A stretch of DNA of 64,000 bases from JACQHM01 sp964535215. GTDB taxonomy: Bacteria; Methylomirabilota; Methylomirabilia; Methylomirabilales; JACQHM01. The stretch lies in NCBI GenBank assembly GCA_964535215.1, contig CAZHST010000006.1:1-64000 (forward strand), written 5' to 3'. Positions 16,916 through 25,505 of the stretch are shown in pieces; the first letter of the stretch is position 1, and every line of letters starts with the position of its first letter. The notes under the pieces are model-generated. The model ran no database searches, was not told the DNA's origin, and worked only from the letters and a program-made list of their open reading frames with translations. The translations under genes were made by a program, and so were the position numbers.

Positions 16916-18249
16916 GGGATCTTTCGAAGGCGGGCGGCGAAGAAACCATCGGTCCCGTGGCGATGGGGGAAGGTCCGGAGGTAGCCTTCTTCGACCAGCC
17001 CTCCCCCTTTATTCGGGAGAAACGGCGAGGGGTCTTCCCTGATGAGCTCCTGATGCCTCTCCAGGAAGATCTCCACCACCCTCTCGCTCTCCTCGGGCTC
17101 CGTCGAGCAGGTGCTGAAGACCAGGATGCCCCCGACTTTGAGGCAGGGGATCACCCCTTCCAGGATCTCAAGCTGGAGGGCCTGAAGCCGTTCAAGGTCC
17201 AAAGGCTTCACGTGCCACTTAATCTCGGGGTGGCGTCGGAGCGTCCCGAGTCCCGTGCATGGGGCATCCACCAGGATCCGGTCCACCTGCCCTTCAATGT
17301 GTTGATGGGCATCCCGGGCATCGCCCAAGAGGGGCTTTGCCGAGTAAACAAGGAGTCGCTTCAAGGCTTCTCTAAGGCGCCTGATGGCCCGCTCGCTCTT
17401 ATCCAGGGCCAGGATCTTCCCCTCGCCTTTCATAAGGGCGGCCATCAAGGCTGTCTTCCCCCCTCCCCCAGCGCAGGCATCCAGGATCCGCTCCCCCGGC
17501 TGGGGGTCCAAAAGGAGAACGGGCAGGGCCGCCGCCTCGTCCATCGGGAAGAACCAGCCGGCCTTGAAGGCCCCCGATGTGAAAAGGGAAGAAGCGCCCC
17601 TCACCCGGAAGAAGCCAGGAACCCACGGGCTCTCCTCCACCTGCTCTGCCAGGTCCCAGAGGACCCCGAAGACCTTCTCCGGTGAGGCCTTCAGGCGATT
17701 CACCACCAAGGAGACAGGAGGGACCTCATTGTTCGCTCGAAGGAGGGCCACGGCTTCCTCCCCCAGGCGGGCCTTCCACCGCTCGAGGAGCCACCTGGGG
17801 TGGGAGTAGAGGGAGGCCAGGTAGTCGAGCTCGTCCTCCCCGGGTCTTCGGTGGAGGAACTGCTCCCCCTCCCGTTGGATCGTCCGGAGGACTGCGTTCA
17901 CAAACGCCTTGGCCCCGGGGCCTCCGATCCGGCCAGCCAGGTTGACCGCCTCGTCAACGGCGGCGTAGGAGGGGATTCGGTCCAGGAAGAGGAGCTGGTA
18001 GGACCCGAGACGAAGGAGCGTGAGGAGGTCAGGCCGGATCTTCGGGAGAGGGCAACTCGACGCCGCGGCGATGAGCCGGTCCAACCGCCCTTTCCACCGA
18101 AGCACCCCATAAACCAGTTCCGTGGCGAGGGCCCGATCCCGCTCCGGGAGAGGGGAACGCTTCAGCCTCGCATCCAGGAGAAGGTTGGCATAGGCCCTGG
18201 TTTGCTCCACCCGGCGGAGGACCTCGAAGGCGACCCGTCTAGGATCCAT
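16912..18249 (-). CDS. rsmB: 16S rRNA (cytosine-967-C5)-methyltransferase RsmB
   Basis: Methylates C967 of 16S rRNA. 445 residues: an N-terminal NusB-like RNA-binding domain (about 1-140), then a Rossmann methyltransferase domain with DACAGGGGKT (SAM binding), DAPCTGLGTLRRHPEIKW (motif IV Cys) and FSTCSTEPEE (motif VI catalytic Cys). ATG 18249 (or TTG 18252) overlaps the end of fmt by about 10 bases, so translation is coupled. The fmt-rsmB pairing is a classic one. Confidence 0.95.
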   Translation of the reverse strand: MDPRRVAFEVLRRVEQTRAYANLLLDARLKRSPLPERDRALATELVYGVLRWKGRLDRLIAAASSCPLPKIRPDLLTLLRLGSYQLLFLDRIPSYAAVDEAVNLAGRIGGPGAKAFVNAVLRTIQREGEQFLHRRPGEDELDYLASLYSHPRWLLERWKARLGEEAVALLRANNEVPPVSLVVNRLKASPEKVFGVLWDLAEQVEESPWVPGFFRVRGASSLFTSGAFKAGWFFPMDEAAALPVLLLDPQPGERILDACAGGGGKTALMAALMKGEGKILALDKSERAIRRLREALKRLLVYSAKPLLGDARDAHQHIEGQVDRILVDAPCTGLGTLRRHPEIKWHVKPLDLERLQALQLEILEGVIPCLKVGGILVFSTCSTEPEESERVVEIFLERHQELIREDPSPFLPNKGGGLVEEGYLRTFPHRHGTDGFFAARLRKIP

Positions 18250-19174
18250 CAAACGCCTCCCCTATTCGGAGGTGGGTCCCTCTCGCAAACTCGGCGGCCG
18301 TCATCCGCCGGCGGCCCTCCGGCTGGACCTCCAGGAGACGGAGGGCCCCCCGGCCTGTCGCCACGACGAACCCTTCCTTTCCAATGGCCAGGATCGTCCC
18401 GGGCTGCCCCCCTTCTTCCTCCGAGACCAGGGCTGAACGAAGGATCTTCAGCCTCTTCCCCCTGAAGAGGGTATAGGCCCCCGGCTCTGGGGAGAACCCC
18501 CGGATCAGGTTGTGGAGCCTTCTCGCCTCCCATGACCATTGGAGCCGCCCCTCCTCTTCCTTGAGTTTGGGGGCATAGGTGGCCAGGCCGTGCTCCTGGG
18601 GAACAAGGCTAGCCTCGTTCTTCTCCACAAGCCATAAGGCCTCGGCCAGGGCCTCCGCCCCTAAAACCGCTAAGCGGTCCTCCAAGCTCCCCGCCGTATC
18701 CTCGGGGAGGATCGGCGTCACTTTTTGCAACAGGATTGGACCGGTATCCATCCCCTCGTCCATGCGGATGATTGTGACCCCCGTTTCTTCCTCCCCCGCC
18801 ATCAGGGCCCGGTGGATCGGGGCCGGCCCCCGGAACTTAGGAAGCAGCGAAGGATGGACGTTATAGCAGCCCAGGCGGGGGATGTCCAGGATGGCCTTGG
18901 GGACAAACCTCCCGTAGGCGGCAACGACCAGGACATCCGGGGCAAGGCCTTGAAGACGGGCAATGACAGCCTCATCCTTCAGCGTCTCCGGCTGGAGGAC
19001 CGGGAGGCCCAAGGCTTCGGCGGCGACCTTCACCGGGGGAGGCTGAAGCCGCAACCCCCGCCCTGCCCGCCGATCCGGTTGCGTCACGACGAGGACCACC
19101 CCATGTCCCTCCTCAACCAGCCTCTTGAGCGACGGAAGAGCGAAAGCTGGCGTCCCCATGAAGATCACCCGCAT
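18239..19174 (-). CDS. fmt: Methionyl-tRNA formyltransferase
   Basis: Formylates initiator Met-tRNA using 10-formyl-tetrahydrofolate. 311 residues from ATG 19174. N-terminal hydrolase domain with FMGTPAFALPSL and the HPSLLPKFRGPAPI catalytic loop, then the OB-fold C-terminal domain. The open frame extends upstream to 19723, but that extension runs through the neighbouring promoter and has no Fmt homology. No def gene lies beside it. Divergent from the selenoprotein candidate. Confidence 0.96.
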   Translation of the reverse strand: MRVIFMGTPAFALPSLKRLVEEGHGVVLVVTQPDRRAGRGLRLQPPPVKVAAEALGLPVLQPETLKDEAVIARLQGLAPDVLVVAAYGRFVPKAILDIPRLGCYNVHPSLLPKFRGPAPIHRALMAGEEETGVTIIRMDEGMDTGPILLQKVTPILPEDTAGSLEDRLAVLGAEALAEALWLVEKNEASLVPQEHGLATYAPKLKEEEGRLQWSWEARRLHNLIRGFSPEPGAYTLFRGKRLKILRSALVSEEEGGQPGTILAIGKEGFVVATGRGALRLLEVQPEGRRRMTAAEFARGTHLRIGEAFDGS

Positions 19175-19260
19175 CGAGGCTTCCCCCCCGCAATTCAACG
19201 TATCACGAACCGGCAAAAGGTGCAAGCCGATCAAGACGGCTTGATGGAAACGTCCGCTGG

Positions 19261-19289
19261 TTGACGATTCCCGGCTTCTATCGTACAAT
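19261..19289 (+). promoter_or_regulatory. Sigma-70-type promoter for the TlpA-like selenoprotein gene
   Basis: TTGACG (19261-19266), a 17-base spacer and TACAAT (19284-19289), about 94 bases upstream of the ATG at 19383. It lies in the divergent region between fmt and this gene. Confidence 0.75.
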
Positions 19290-19382
19290 ACTTTTGTCTT
19301 CTCCATCCCATGACCATCAACCCGTACGGCCAGGAGCAGGCTGCGGGAGATTTTCAGGAGGATCCTGCTTAAGGAGGAGCGG

Positions 19383-19898
19383 ATGAGGAAGGGACAAGAG
19401 CGTCGGAGGGGTCTAAGGGTTCTGTTTCTCTTGGGAGGCCTTCTCCTTGGACCGATGACGGCCCAGGCGGTCCTCAAGGCGGGTAAGCAGGCCCCTGACT
19501 TTACGATGCAGCTCCTCTCGGGTGAGAGCTTCACCCTGGAGAAGCTCAAAGGGAAGCCCGTCGTCTTGAACTTCTTTGCCTCCTGGTGACCCCACTGCCA
19601 ACGGGAGGCTCCCGTTCTGGTGAAGGTTGCCAAGGAGTACCAGAAGAAGGGCGTGGTGTTCGTCGGGGTGAATATCTGGGACAAGGAGCCGGAGGCCCGC
19701 CGGTTCGTCAAGGAAAAAGGCATCCCCTACCTCGTCGGACGGGATGGAAACGAAGCCATCTCGACAGCCTACGACGTCCAGGGCACCCCGACGACCTACT
19801 TCATCGGGAAGGATGGGAAGATCAAGGCGGTTCACGAAGGGGCCATGAGTGAAGAAAGACTGATCCAACAGATCGAGGCATTGCTTAAGAGCCGATAG
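19383..19898 (+). CDS. TlpA/ResA-like thiol-disulfide oxidoreductase with predicted selenocysteine (UXXC)
   Basis: Exported thioredoxin-fold protein of 171 residues read through an in-frame TGA at 19587-19589 (residue 69). Before the TGA: a signal or anchor helix (LRVLFLLGGLLLGPMTAQA), the APDF motif, and KGKPVVLNFFASW. After it, in the same frame: PHCQREAPVLVKV. The family motif is FxASWCxxC, so TGA stands exactly where the first, nucleophilic Cys belongs, giving U-P-H-C. The rest of the fold is intact, with the cis-Pro loop QGTPTTYF, and a hairpin with GG in its loop follows the TGA. Start ATG 19383 behind AAGGAGGAGCGG. If not Sec, it is a Cys-to-stop nonsense mutation, but intact flanks plus the hairpin favour Sec. 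Probable role: redox of periplasmic thiols or cytochrome c maturation. Confidence 0.82.
19600..19616 (+). promoter_or_regulatory. SECIS-like hairpin directing UGA to selenocysteine
   Basis: AACGGGA-GGC-TCCCGTT: a perfect 7-base-pair stem with GGC in the loop, beginning 10 bases after the TGA, so the loop GG is 17-18 bases downstream. Bacterial SECIS elements recognised by SelB are short hairpins at this distance with G residues in the apical loop; the E. coli fdhF element has nearly the same geometry. Confidence 0.7.
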
Positions 19899-20001
19899 CC
19901 CCTCCCGCATCCCTCTTCCTCCCCACCGACCCCGGTACCTGCTGCCCCGGAGGGCTAAAGGGCGGACCCTTCGTCAGGGGCCGTTCGAAACCGTATTCAC
20001 C

Positions 20002-20814
20002 GTGAGCACCTATACCGCTTTTGCAAAGATCTACGATCGCTGGCAGGAGGCCCTGGGGGTCCCTTTCAGCCACCTGATCCTCCCAAAGCTCGATCGGGCC
20101 ATTGAGAAACACCAGATCAAGGTCGAATCCATGGTAGACTTGGCCTGCGGCACGGGAACCCTGGCGATCATCATGGCCGAGCGGGGGATCAGGACCTTCG
20201 GGATTGACCTCTCCGAGGAAATGCTGAAGCGGGCCAAGGCCAAGGCCAAAGGACGGGAGCTCCCTTTAACCCTCCGTTGCCAGGATATGAGAAATTTTCG
20301 TCTCCCGATGCCGGTTGACCTGGCCACCTGTTTCTTTAACAGCTTGAACCATCTCCTCACGCTGGAAGATCTCCTCCACACCTTCCGATCGGTCCACCGG
20401 GCCCTGAAGGACGGGGGGTATTTCATCTTCGATGTGAACAACTACCGGTGTTTTGAGGCCCTGTGGACGAAGACCTCCATTGCCCACCAGGAAGATTTCA
20501 CCTTGATCATGGAGAACCGCTTCGACAAAGGAAGCCATCGGGCCACAGCCCTTTTGACGATCTTTCGGAGGAAAGGGAGAGCCTTTCGGAGGGATCAGGA
20601 CCGAATCGAAGAGCGGTGGTTCTTAGACGGCGAGATAAGACGAACCCTCAGGAGGGCGGGGTTTCGGGTCGTTGAGAAGGAGAACTTCAATCCCTTTAGC
20701 CACCTGCCCTTCAAGGACCTGAAGAGCTTCTGGGTCTGTCAGAAACTCCTGATTCATCAGCCTTCATCCTCCCCCCCATCCTCCGACTCCAGCTCAAAGA
20801 CTTCGAATCCTTGA
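20002..20814 (+). CDS. Class I SAM-dependent methyltransferase, substrate unknown
   Basis: 270 residues with a Rossmann methyltransferase core: VDLACGTGTLAIIMAERG (SAM-binding motif I, about residues 45-62), GIDLSEEMLKRA (motif II acidic residue) and ATCFFNSLNHLL (post-motif region). The N-terminal YTAFAKIYDRW segment is typical of small-molecule methyltransferases of the Methyltransf_11/25 kind. GTG 20002 is the only reasonable start; no ribosome binding site is evident. The last 58 bases overlap the 3' end of a convergent small gene, and the Ser/Pro-rich tail may be only overlap sequence. Confidence 0.85.
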   Translation: MSTYTAFAKIYDRWQEALGVPFSHLILPKLDRAIEKHQIKVESMVDLACGTGTLAIIMAERGIRTFGIDLSEEMLKRAKAKAKGRELPLTLRCQDMRNFRLPMPVDLATCFFNSLNHLLTLEDLLHTFRSVHRALKDGGYFIFDVNNYRCFEALWTKTSIAHQEDFTLIMENRFDKGSHRATALLTIFRRKGRAFRRDQDRIEERWFLDGEIRRTLRRAGFRVVEKENFNPFSHLPFKDLKSFWVCQKLLIHQPSSSPPSSDSSSKTSNP

Positions 20815-21092
20815 GGATCGAGCCCAAGTTTTTGGAGATAGGTACGGGCTGCCGCCTCATCGGGGAAGGTGAGGGACGGGTGGGCGAAGGAGAGGGAATA
20901 GCCCACCAGCTCCACCTCCCATCCGTCCTCCTTGAGGACTTGAACGGCCCGAGCCGCCTGGTCGAGGCGGTCCTTGAGATCCTCCCCGAGGGCCTTGAGG
21001 ACTTCCTGGGTTACGGGCCCCTCCGGAAGCTCCCATTCCGGCTTGCCGAAGAGGAAAAGTTCGAAATGGCTCACCCGGGGGGAGTGGGACAT
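20757..21092 (-). CDS. Conserved-looking small acidic protein of unknown function
   Basis: 111 residues, not recognised. Start ATG 21092 has a GGAGGATGGACG ribosome binding site, which supports a real gene. The protein alternates short hydrophobic strands with acidic helices and ends in a strongly acidic tail (ESEDGGEDEG). It lies 11 bases downstream of the HpcH-like aldolase stop on the same strand, so the two are probably co-transcribed, and it overlaps the convergent methyltransferase by 58 bases at the 3' ends. Confidence 0.55.
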   Translation of the reverse strand: MSHSPRVSHFELFLFGKPEWELPEGPVTQEVLKALGEDLKDRLDQAARAVQVLKEDGWEVELVGYSLSFAHPSLTFPDEAAARTYLQKLGLDPQGFEVFELESEDGGEDEG

Positions 21093-21103
21093 CGTCCATC
21101 CTC

Positions 21104-22135
21104 CTACTGGGCAGCGGTACAGCCGCAGGCCTTGTAGACGGCAGGATCGTAGGGCAGAAAGAGCAGATCGAAGCCCTGGGCGACACGAAACTGGCAGTTG
21201 GCCCCGGAGGTGAAGATCCCGATATGGGCCTGCCTCCCCTCCTTCTGGAGCCGGTTCTTGATGGCCACGACCTTTGCGATCAGCTCCTCCTCCTCCCGGC
21301 TAAAGCAGCCTTGGCAGACCTCGTCACTTTGCTCCCCTCCCCGCCCCATACTCCAGGAAAGGTCAAACGGGCCGATGAAGACGATAGGATGTTGGGCAAA
21401 GATCGCCTCGGCGTTCTCCACCCCTTTCACCGTCTCGATCATGGCGATGAAGAGGAGGTCGCCGTTCGGATCCAGGGGCCACACATCGGCCTTCATCTGG
21501 TAGCTGTTAGGGTCCCGGGTCTGACAGTTGCCGGATTTAAGACCCCAGTAGCGGATGGCCGGCACCCCGGCCGCCCCCCGGAGCCCCTCGGGCTCCTCGT
21601 CGGGCACCCCCCGACACTGGCCATAGCGGGAGACCTGAACGGCCCGCCTGGCCTCATCGCCGGTCTCCACCATTGGGAGCATCCAGCCGTAGAGGCCGGT
21701 ATCGAGGATCTGCTTGACGAGGCCTTCGTTCAGATCGCGGGCTGGATCGGGGATCCGGGCCAGGGGCGTCACCCTGGGCTGCAGCCGTCCTTTCCCTCCA
21801 TTATACACCTCTGCCCTGCTCAGCATTCCGAGAAGGACCATCCGAAGCTGGGTGACGTCATAGGGACGATGCTCGAAATCCCAGAGGACGAAGTCGGCGG
21901 CCGCCCGATCGGCCACGCTGGCGGCGAAGTCCACATCCCTGAAGGCCTCGAAGCTCCCACAGGCAATCCCTCCCCCCTCAAGGATCTGGATCGTTCGGTT
22001 TAAGCGGAACGACCCGTTGGGAGTCCTCGGCTCCTCCTCCCCTGCAAAGCTGGAAGTCGTTGCCACCCCGATCAGCAGGACCACACCCGCTAATCCTCTG
22101 CACCCTAACCCTCTTCTCCGCATCTTGCCCTCCAT
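21104..22135 (-). CDS. Exported HpcH/HpaI aldolase-family protein
   Basis: 343 residues with a cleavable-looking signal peptide (GLAGVVLLIGVATTSSFAG) ahead of an HpcH/HpaI aldolase/citrate-lyase-type barrel. Metal-site segments are visible: MIETVKGVENAEAIFA (Glu) and FIGPFDLSWSMG (Asp), and DFEHRPYDVTQLR matches the family's substrate-loop region. The family normally acts in the cytosol on keto-acid aldols, so secretion is unusual. The protein also carries many extra Cys residues (GQC, GNCQ, CQGCF, GANC, ACGC), consistent with disulfides in the periplasm. The exact ATG (22135 or 22123) is uncertain. Confidence 0.8.
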   Translation of the reverse strand: MEGKMRRRGLGCRGLAGVVLLIGVATTSSFAGEEEPRTPNGSFRLNRTIQILEGGGIACGSFEAFRDVDFAASVADRAAADFVLWDFEHRPYDVTQLRMVLLGMLSRAEVYNGGKGRLQPRVTPLARIPDPARDLNEGLVKQILDTGLYGWMLPMVETGDEARRAVQVSRYGQCRGVPDEEPEGLRGAAGVPAIRYWGLKSGNCQTRDPNSYQMKADVWPLDPNGDLLFIAMIETVKGVENAEAIFAQHPIVFIGPFDLSWSMGRGGEQSDEVCQGCFSREEEELIAKVVAIKNRLQKEGRQAHIGIFTSGANCQFRVAQGFDLLFLPYDPAVYKACGCTAAQ

Positions 22136-22250
22136 GCCCTCCGCCTGCGTCTCAGGCCCCCATCCCCTCCCGCTCGACAGGGTAGACCCTCATCGTTCAT
22201 GGGCTCCATTGTAGGGAACTTGGAAACCGATGGCAAGTAGCGAAAACACC

Positions 22251-22280
22251 TTGCATCCCAAAAGCGATTATGGGTACAAT
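22251..22280 (+). promoter_or_regulatory. Candidate sigma-70 promoter upstream of the M20-anmK operon
   Basis: TTGCAT (22251-22256), an 18-base spacer and TACAAT (22275-22280). It lies about 80 bases before the M20 amidohydrolase start and just ahead of a tandem repeat. Confidence 0.55.
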
Positions 22281-22308
22281 ACTTGTAAATTCCCCGGAGA
22301 GCGGATTG

Positions 22309-22354
22309 CCTTGTGAGTTCTTGAAACCAACCCTTGTGAGTTCTTGAAACCAAC
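22309..22354 (+). repeat. Two perfect tandem copies of a 23-base unit in the leader
   Basis: Copies 22309-22331 and 22332-22354 are identical; each contains CCTTGTGAGTTCTTGAAACC. They sit between the candidate promoter and the M20 start, where a ribosome binding site would be expected and none is visible. Confidence 0.9.
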
Positions 22355-22361
22355 CCTATTG

Positions 22362-23537
22362 ATGCCACTAAAGGAGCAGGTTATCGAGGCCGTCGAGGCC
22401 CTCGCGCCGGAACTGATCGAGGTCGCCAGGTTCCTCCATCAGAACCCAGAGCTGGCCTTTGAGGAGCGGAAGGCCAAGGCCTGCCTGACAAAGGTCCTGG
22501 AGAGGTATGGCTTTCAGATTGAAGAAGGGATTGCAGGTCTGGAGACGGCCTTCCTGGCCAGCCTCGGGAAGGGGTCGCCGACCCTTGCTTTCCTCGCCGA
22601 ATACGATGCCCTGCCGGGGATCGGCCATGCCTGCGGCCACAACCTGATCGCCGCCTCCTCCCTCGGGGCGACCCTGGCCCTGAGACCCCTCCTGCAAGAT
22701 CTGGAAGGGACGATCCTCCTGATCGGTTGCCCGGCGGAGGAAAAAGGGGGAGGGAAGATCCCTTTGATCCGGGCCGGGATCTTCGACCGGATCGACTGTG
22801 CCCTCCTGATCCATCCTGACAACCGGACGATCATCGCCTCCCGCTCCCTCGCCCTGCGGAGGCTCTCCGCCGAGTTCTTCGGTAAAGCCGCCCACGCCGC
22901 TGCCTCCCCCCACTTAGGGGTCAACGCCCTGGACGCGGTCATCCTCTCTTTCGCCCACGTGAACGCCCTAAGGCAGCAGCTCCGACCGGATGCCAGGATC
23001 CACGGCATCATCACCCACGGCGGGAGGGCGGCCAACATCATCCCGGACTACGCTGCGGCCCGGTTCATTATCAGGGCCCTGGACATGGCGTACCTGGAGG
23101 AACTCCACCGGAAGATCGAAGGGTGTTTCAGGGGCGCTGCCTGGGGGACAGGGGCGAAGCTGAAGCTGTCGGTTGAAGGGGACGACTACGAACCGCTCCT
23201 CCCCAACGAAAGCCTCGCCGGGCTCTTTAAAAGTCATCTGGAGGCCCTTGGCGTCCCTGTCGAGGAGGCGCCGGAGGACGAGGGGTTAGGCTCGACAGAC
23301 GTGGGAAACGTCAGCCGCGTGGTCCCTGCCCTTCAACCCTCTGTCGCCATCTGCCGTCCCCCCATTGCCTGCCACTCCCCGGAGTTCGCCCAGGCCGCCG
23401 GCTCCGGGGAGGGTGAAAGGGTAATGCTCCTTTCGGCCAAGGCCCTCGCCCTGACCGCCCTGGACCTCCTGACAGACCGGGAGAAGCTGGCCCGGGTCAG
23501 GGCGGAGTTCGAGTGGAGAAGGGGAGGAAAGCGGTGA
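22362..23537 (+). CDS. M20-family amidohydrolase/metallopeptidase (AbgB/amidohydrolase-like)
   Basis: 391 residues. Di-metal M20 hydrolase with EYDALPGIGHACGHN (metal ligands), GCPAEEKGGGK (catalytic and metal Glu) and a lid domain around GKAAHAAASPHLGVNA. Likely cleaves an N-acyl amino acid or small peptide amide. The start is uncertain: ATG 22362, or TTG 22344 inside the tandem repeat; neither has a ribosome binding site. It is the first gene of an operon with anmK (GTGA overlap) and a SIS protein, so a role in peptidoglycan-peptide salvage is plausible. Confidence 0.87.
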   Translation: MPLKEQVIEAVEALAPELIEVARFLHQNPELAFEERKAKACLTKVLERYGFQIEEGIAGLETAFLASLGKGSPTLAFLAEYDALPGIGHACGHNLIAASSLGATLALRPLLQDLEGTILLIGCPAEEKGGGKIPLIRAGIFDRIDCALLIHPDNRTIIASRSLALRRLSAEFFGKAAHAAASPHLGVNALDAVILSFAHVNALRQQLRPDARIHGIITHGGRAANIIPDYAAARFIIRALDMAYLEELHRKIEGCFRGAAWGTGAKLKLSVEGDDYEPLLPNESLAGLFKSHLEALGVPVEEAPEDEGLGSTDVGNVSRVVPALQPSVAICRPPIACHSPEFAQAAGSGEGERVMLLSAKALALTALDLLTDREKLARVRAEFEWRRGGKR

Positions 23538-24769
23538 GGGTGATCGGCCTCATGGCGGGGACCTCTGCCGATGGGATTGATGCGGCGTTGATCGAAATCC
23601 CAGGACCAGTGTTCGAGGCTGGAGGCTCGGGGTTGGATGGGGGTCCTCATCCCCGAATCCCGAGTCCTGAGCCTCGAGCAAGTCCGGTCCGGCTCCTCGC
23701 CTTTGAAACCTTCCCTTACCCTCCAGGGTTACGGGAGCGGATCTTGCAGGTGGCCTCCCGAGGCGGCGGGACGACGGAAGAGGTCTGCCACCTGAACTTC
23801 TACCTGGGGGAGCTGTTCGCCCGGGCTGCCTTGGGGATCGCCGAGAAGGCTGGGATCGCGATCGAGGCGATTGATCTCATCGGCTCCCACGGCCAGACCG
23901 TCCGCCACCTTCCCGAGCCGCTCTTCGAAGGGGACCTCCCGGTCCGGTCCACCCTCCAGATCGGTGAACCTTCGGTCATCGCCGAGCGGACGGGCTTGAC
24001 CACCATCGCCGATTTTCGCCCTAGGGATATGGCCGCCGGTGGGGAAGGGGCTCCTCTCGCCCCGATCCTCCACCATGCCCTGTTCCGGGATCCCCACAAA
24101 GGTCGGATCGTCTTAAACATCGGTGGGATCGCCAACCTGACCCACCTCCCCCCGAATACCGGACCTGAAGAGGTCCTCGCCTTTGATACAGGGCCGGGGA
24201 ATGTCCTCCTGGACGGGATGATGAAGCACCTCTCCCCTGAAGGGAGGGGGTACGACGAGGGAGGGAGGCTGGCTTCAAAAGGGACAATCCACCGGGGTCT
24301 CCTGGAACGGTTGATGGAGCATCCTTTCATCAAAAAGAAGCCCCCGAAGAGCACGGGCCGTGAAACCTTCGGCCCTGCCCTCCTGGAGGAGATCTGGAAG
24401 ACAAAAGAGGCCCTGAACCTCCAAGGGGAAGACCTGATGGCGACCCTCGCCGCGTTCACCGTCGAGGCCATCGCGTGGAACATCGAGGCGTTCGTCCCGG
24501 GGGGACAAGCCGAGGAGCTGATCGTGTCGGGAGGGGGAGCAGAGAATCCGTTCCTGATAAAGCTCTTAAAGGAGCGGCTTCCCGCCCTGCTCATCCTAAA
24601 GGCCGATGAGGTGGGCTTCCCCGGAAGGGCGCTCGAGGCTGCAACCTTCGCCCTCCTGGCCTACCTGACCTTTCACGGAAAGCCAGGGAACCTCCAGGGG
24701 GCAACCGGGGGAAGGCCAGCCGTCCTGGGAAAGATCGTCCCCGGCAAGCTCTTCAAAGGACTTTCATGA
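23534..24769 (+). CDS. anmK: Anhydro-N-acetylmuramic acid kinase
   Basis: Converts 1,6-anhydro-MurNAc to MurNAc 6-phosphate during cell-wall recycling. 411 residues from GTG 23534. Motifs: GLMAGTSADGIDAAL (P-loop of the ASKHA fold), GSHGQTVRH, a DFRPRDMAAGGEGAPL nucleotide-site segment, and NIGGIANLT. GTG overlaps the M20 stop as GTGA. A GTG at 23513 would add seven residues, but the ribosome site GGGGAGG lies inside it. An insertion of about 35 residues rich in Pro/Gly (about 23-57) separates the first two strands. Confidence 0.94.
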   Translation: MRVIGLMAGTSADGIDAALIEIPGPVFEAGGSGLDGGPHPRIPSPEPRASPVRLLAFETFPYPPGLRERILQVASRGGGTTEEVCHLNFYLGELFARAALGIAEKAGIAIEAIDLIGSHGQTVRHLPEPLFEGDLPVRSTLQIGEPSVIAERTGLTTIADFRPRDMAAGGEGAPLAPILHHALFRDPHKGRIVLNIGGIANLTHLPPNTGPEEVLAFDTGPGNVLLDGMMKHLSPEGRGYDEGGRLASKGTIHRGLLERLMEHPFIKKKPPKSTGRETFGPALLEEIWKTKEALNLQGEDLMATLAAFTVEAIAWNIEAFVPGGQAEELIVSGGGAENPFLIKLLKERLPALLILKADEVGFPGRALEAATFALLAYLTFHGKPGNLQGATGGRPAVLGKIVPGKLFKGLS

Positions 24770-25491
24770 AGTACTACGAGGTGGCGTTAACCGTTTTGGA
24801 GAGGATCGAGAAGACCCAAGGGGAGGTCTTGGATCGGGCGGCCGAGGTCATCTTCGCCTCGCTAAAGGCTGGCGGCGTCCTCCACGTCTTTGGAAGCGGG
24901 CACTCCCACACCTTAGCCGAAGAGGCCTTCCACCGGGCAGGGGGACTGGTCCCGGTGAACGCCATCCTTGAAGACTTCCTGACCCCCCATTTCCCTCCGG
25001 CCATGAGCGGAAAGTTCGAGCGGCTTCCCGGCGTTGCCAGGATCCTCTTGGACTACCATGACCCACGCCCAGGAGAGGTGCTGATCATTGCCTCGAACTC
25101 CGGGATCAACCCGGTCCCCGTCGAGATGGCCCTCCTGGGGAAGGAGCGGGGCCTTTTCGTCGTCGCCGTCACCTCTCTCGCCCACTCAGGACGGGTCCCC
25201 TCCCGCCATCAGAGCGGGAAGAAACTCTACGAGGTGGCAGATCTCGTCATTGACAACTGTGGCGAGGTGGGGGATGCAGCGGTCTCCTACCCCGGTCTCG
25301 TGGAAAAGGTGGCGCCCACCTCCTCCCTCGCGGGGATCTTCATCATGAACTCCCTCCTCTGCCGGATTGTGGAGCGATTCTTGGCCGCTAACCTCCCACC
25401 CCCTGTCTATATCAGCGCCAACCTCCCAGGCGGTGAGGAGCACAACAGGAAGCTGGAAGAGAAGTACCGGAGCAGGATCAAAGGGTTGTGA
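24766..25491 (+). CDS. SIS-domain protein of the UPF0309 type
   Basis: 241 residues, one sugar-isomerase (SIS) domain: VFGSGHSHTLAEEAFHRAGG and LIIASNSGINPVPVEMA are the phosphosugar-binding loops. Matches the UPF0309 pattern rather than MurQ, whose own signature I do not see. ATGA overlap with anmK makes co-translation likely. The product of AnmK is MurNAc 6-phosphate, which is normally opened by the SIS etherase MurQ; no MurQ is visible here, so this protein may take that step or isomerise a related amino-sugar phosphate. That assignment is inference. Confidence 0.85.
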   Translation: MKYYEVALTVLERIEKTQGEVLDRAAEVIFASLKAGGVLHVFGSGHSHTLAEEAFHRAGGLVPVNAILEDFLTPHFPPAMSGKFERLPGVARILLDYHDPRPGEVLIIASNSGINPVPVEMALLGKERGLFVVAVTSLAHSGRVPSRHQSGKKLYEVADLVIDNCGEVGDAAVSYPGLVEKVAPTSSLAGIFIMNSLLCRIVERFLAANLPPPVYISANLPGGEEHNRKLEEKYRSRIKGL

Positions 25492-25505
25492 CGTTGGGAG
25501 GAGCG

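Noticed and set aside
19587..19589. Plain nonsense mutation at the thioredoxin TGA
   Set aside because: Less likely because TGA falls exactly on the active-site Cys and a SECIS-like hairpin follows; kept only as the alternative.
18239..19723. Fmt read as 494 residues
   Set aside because: The added N-terminus runs through the divergent promoter and into the selenoprotein gene; Fmt proteins are about 310 residues.
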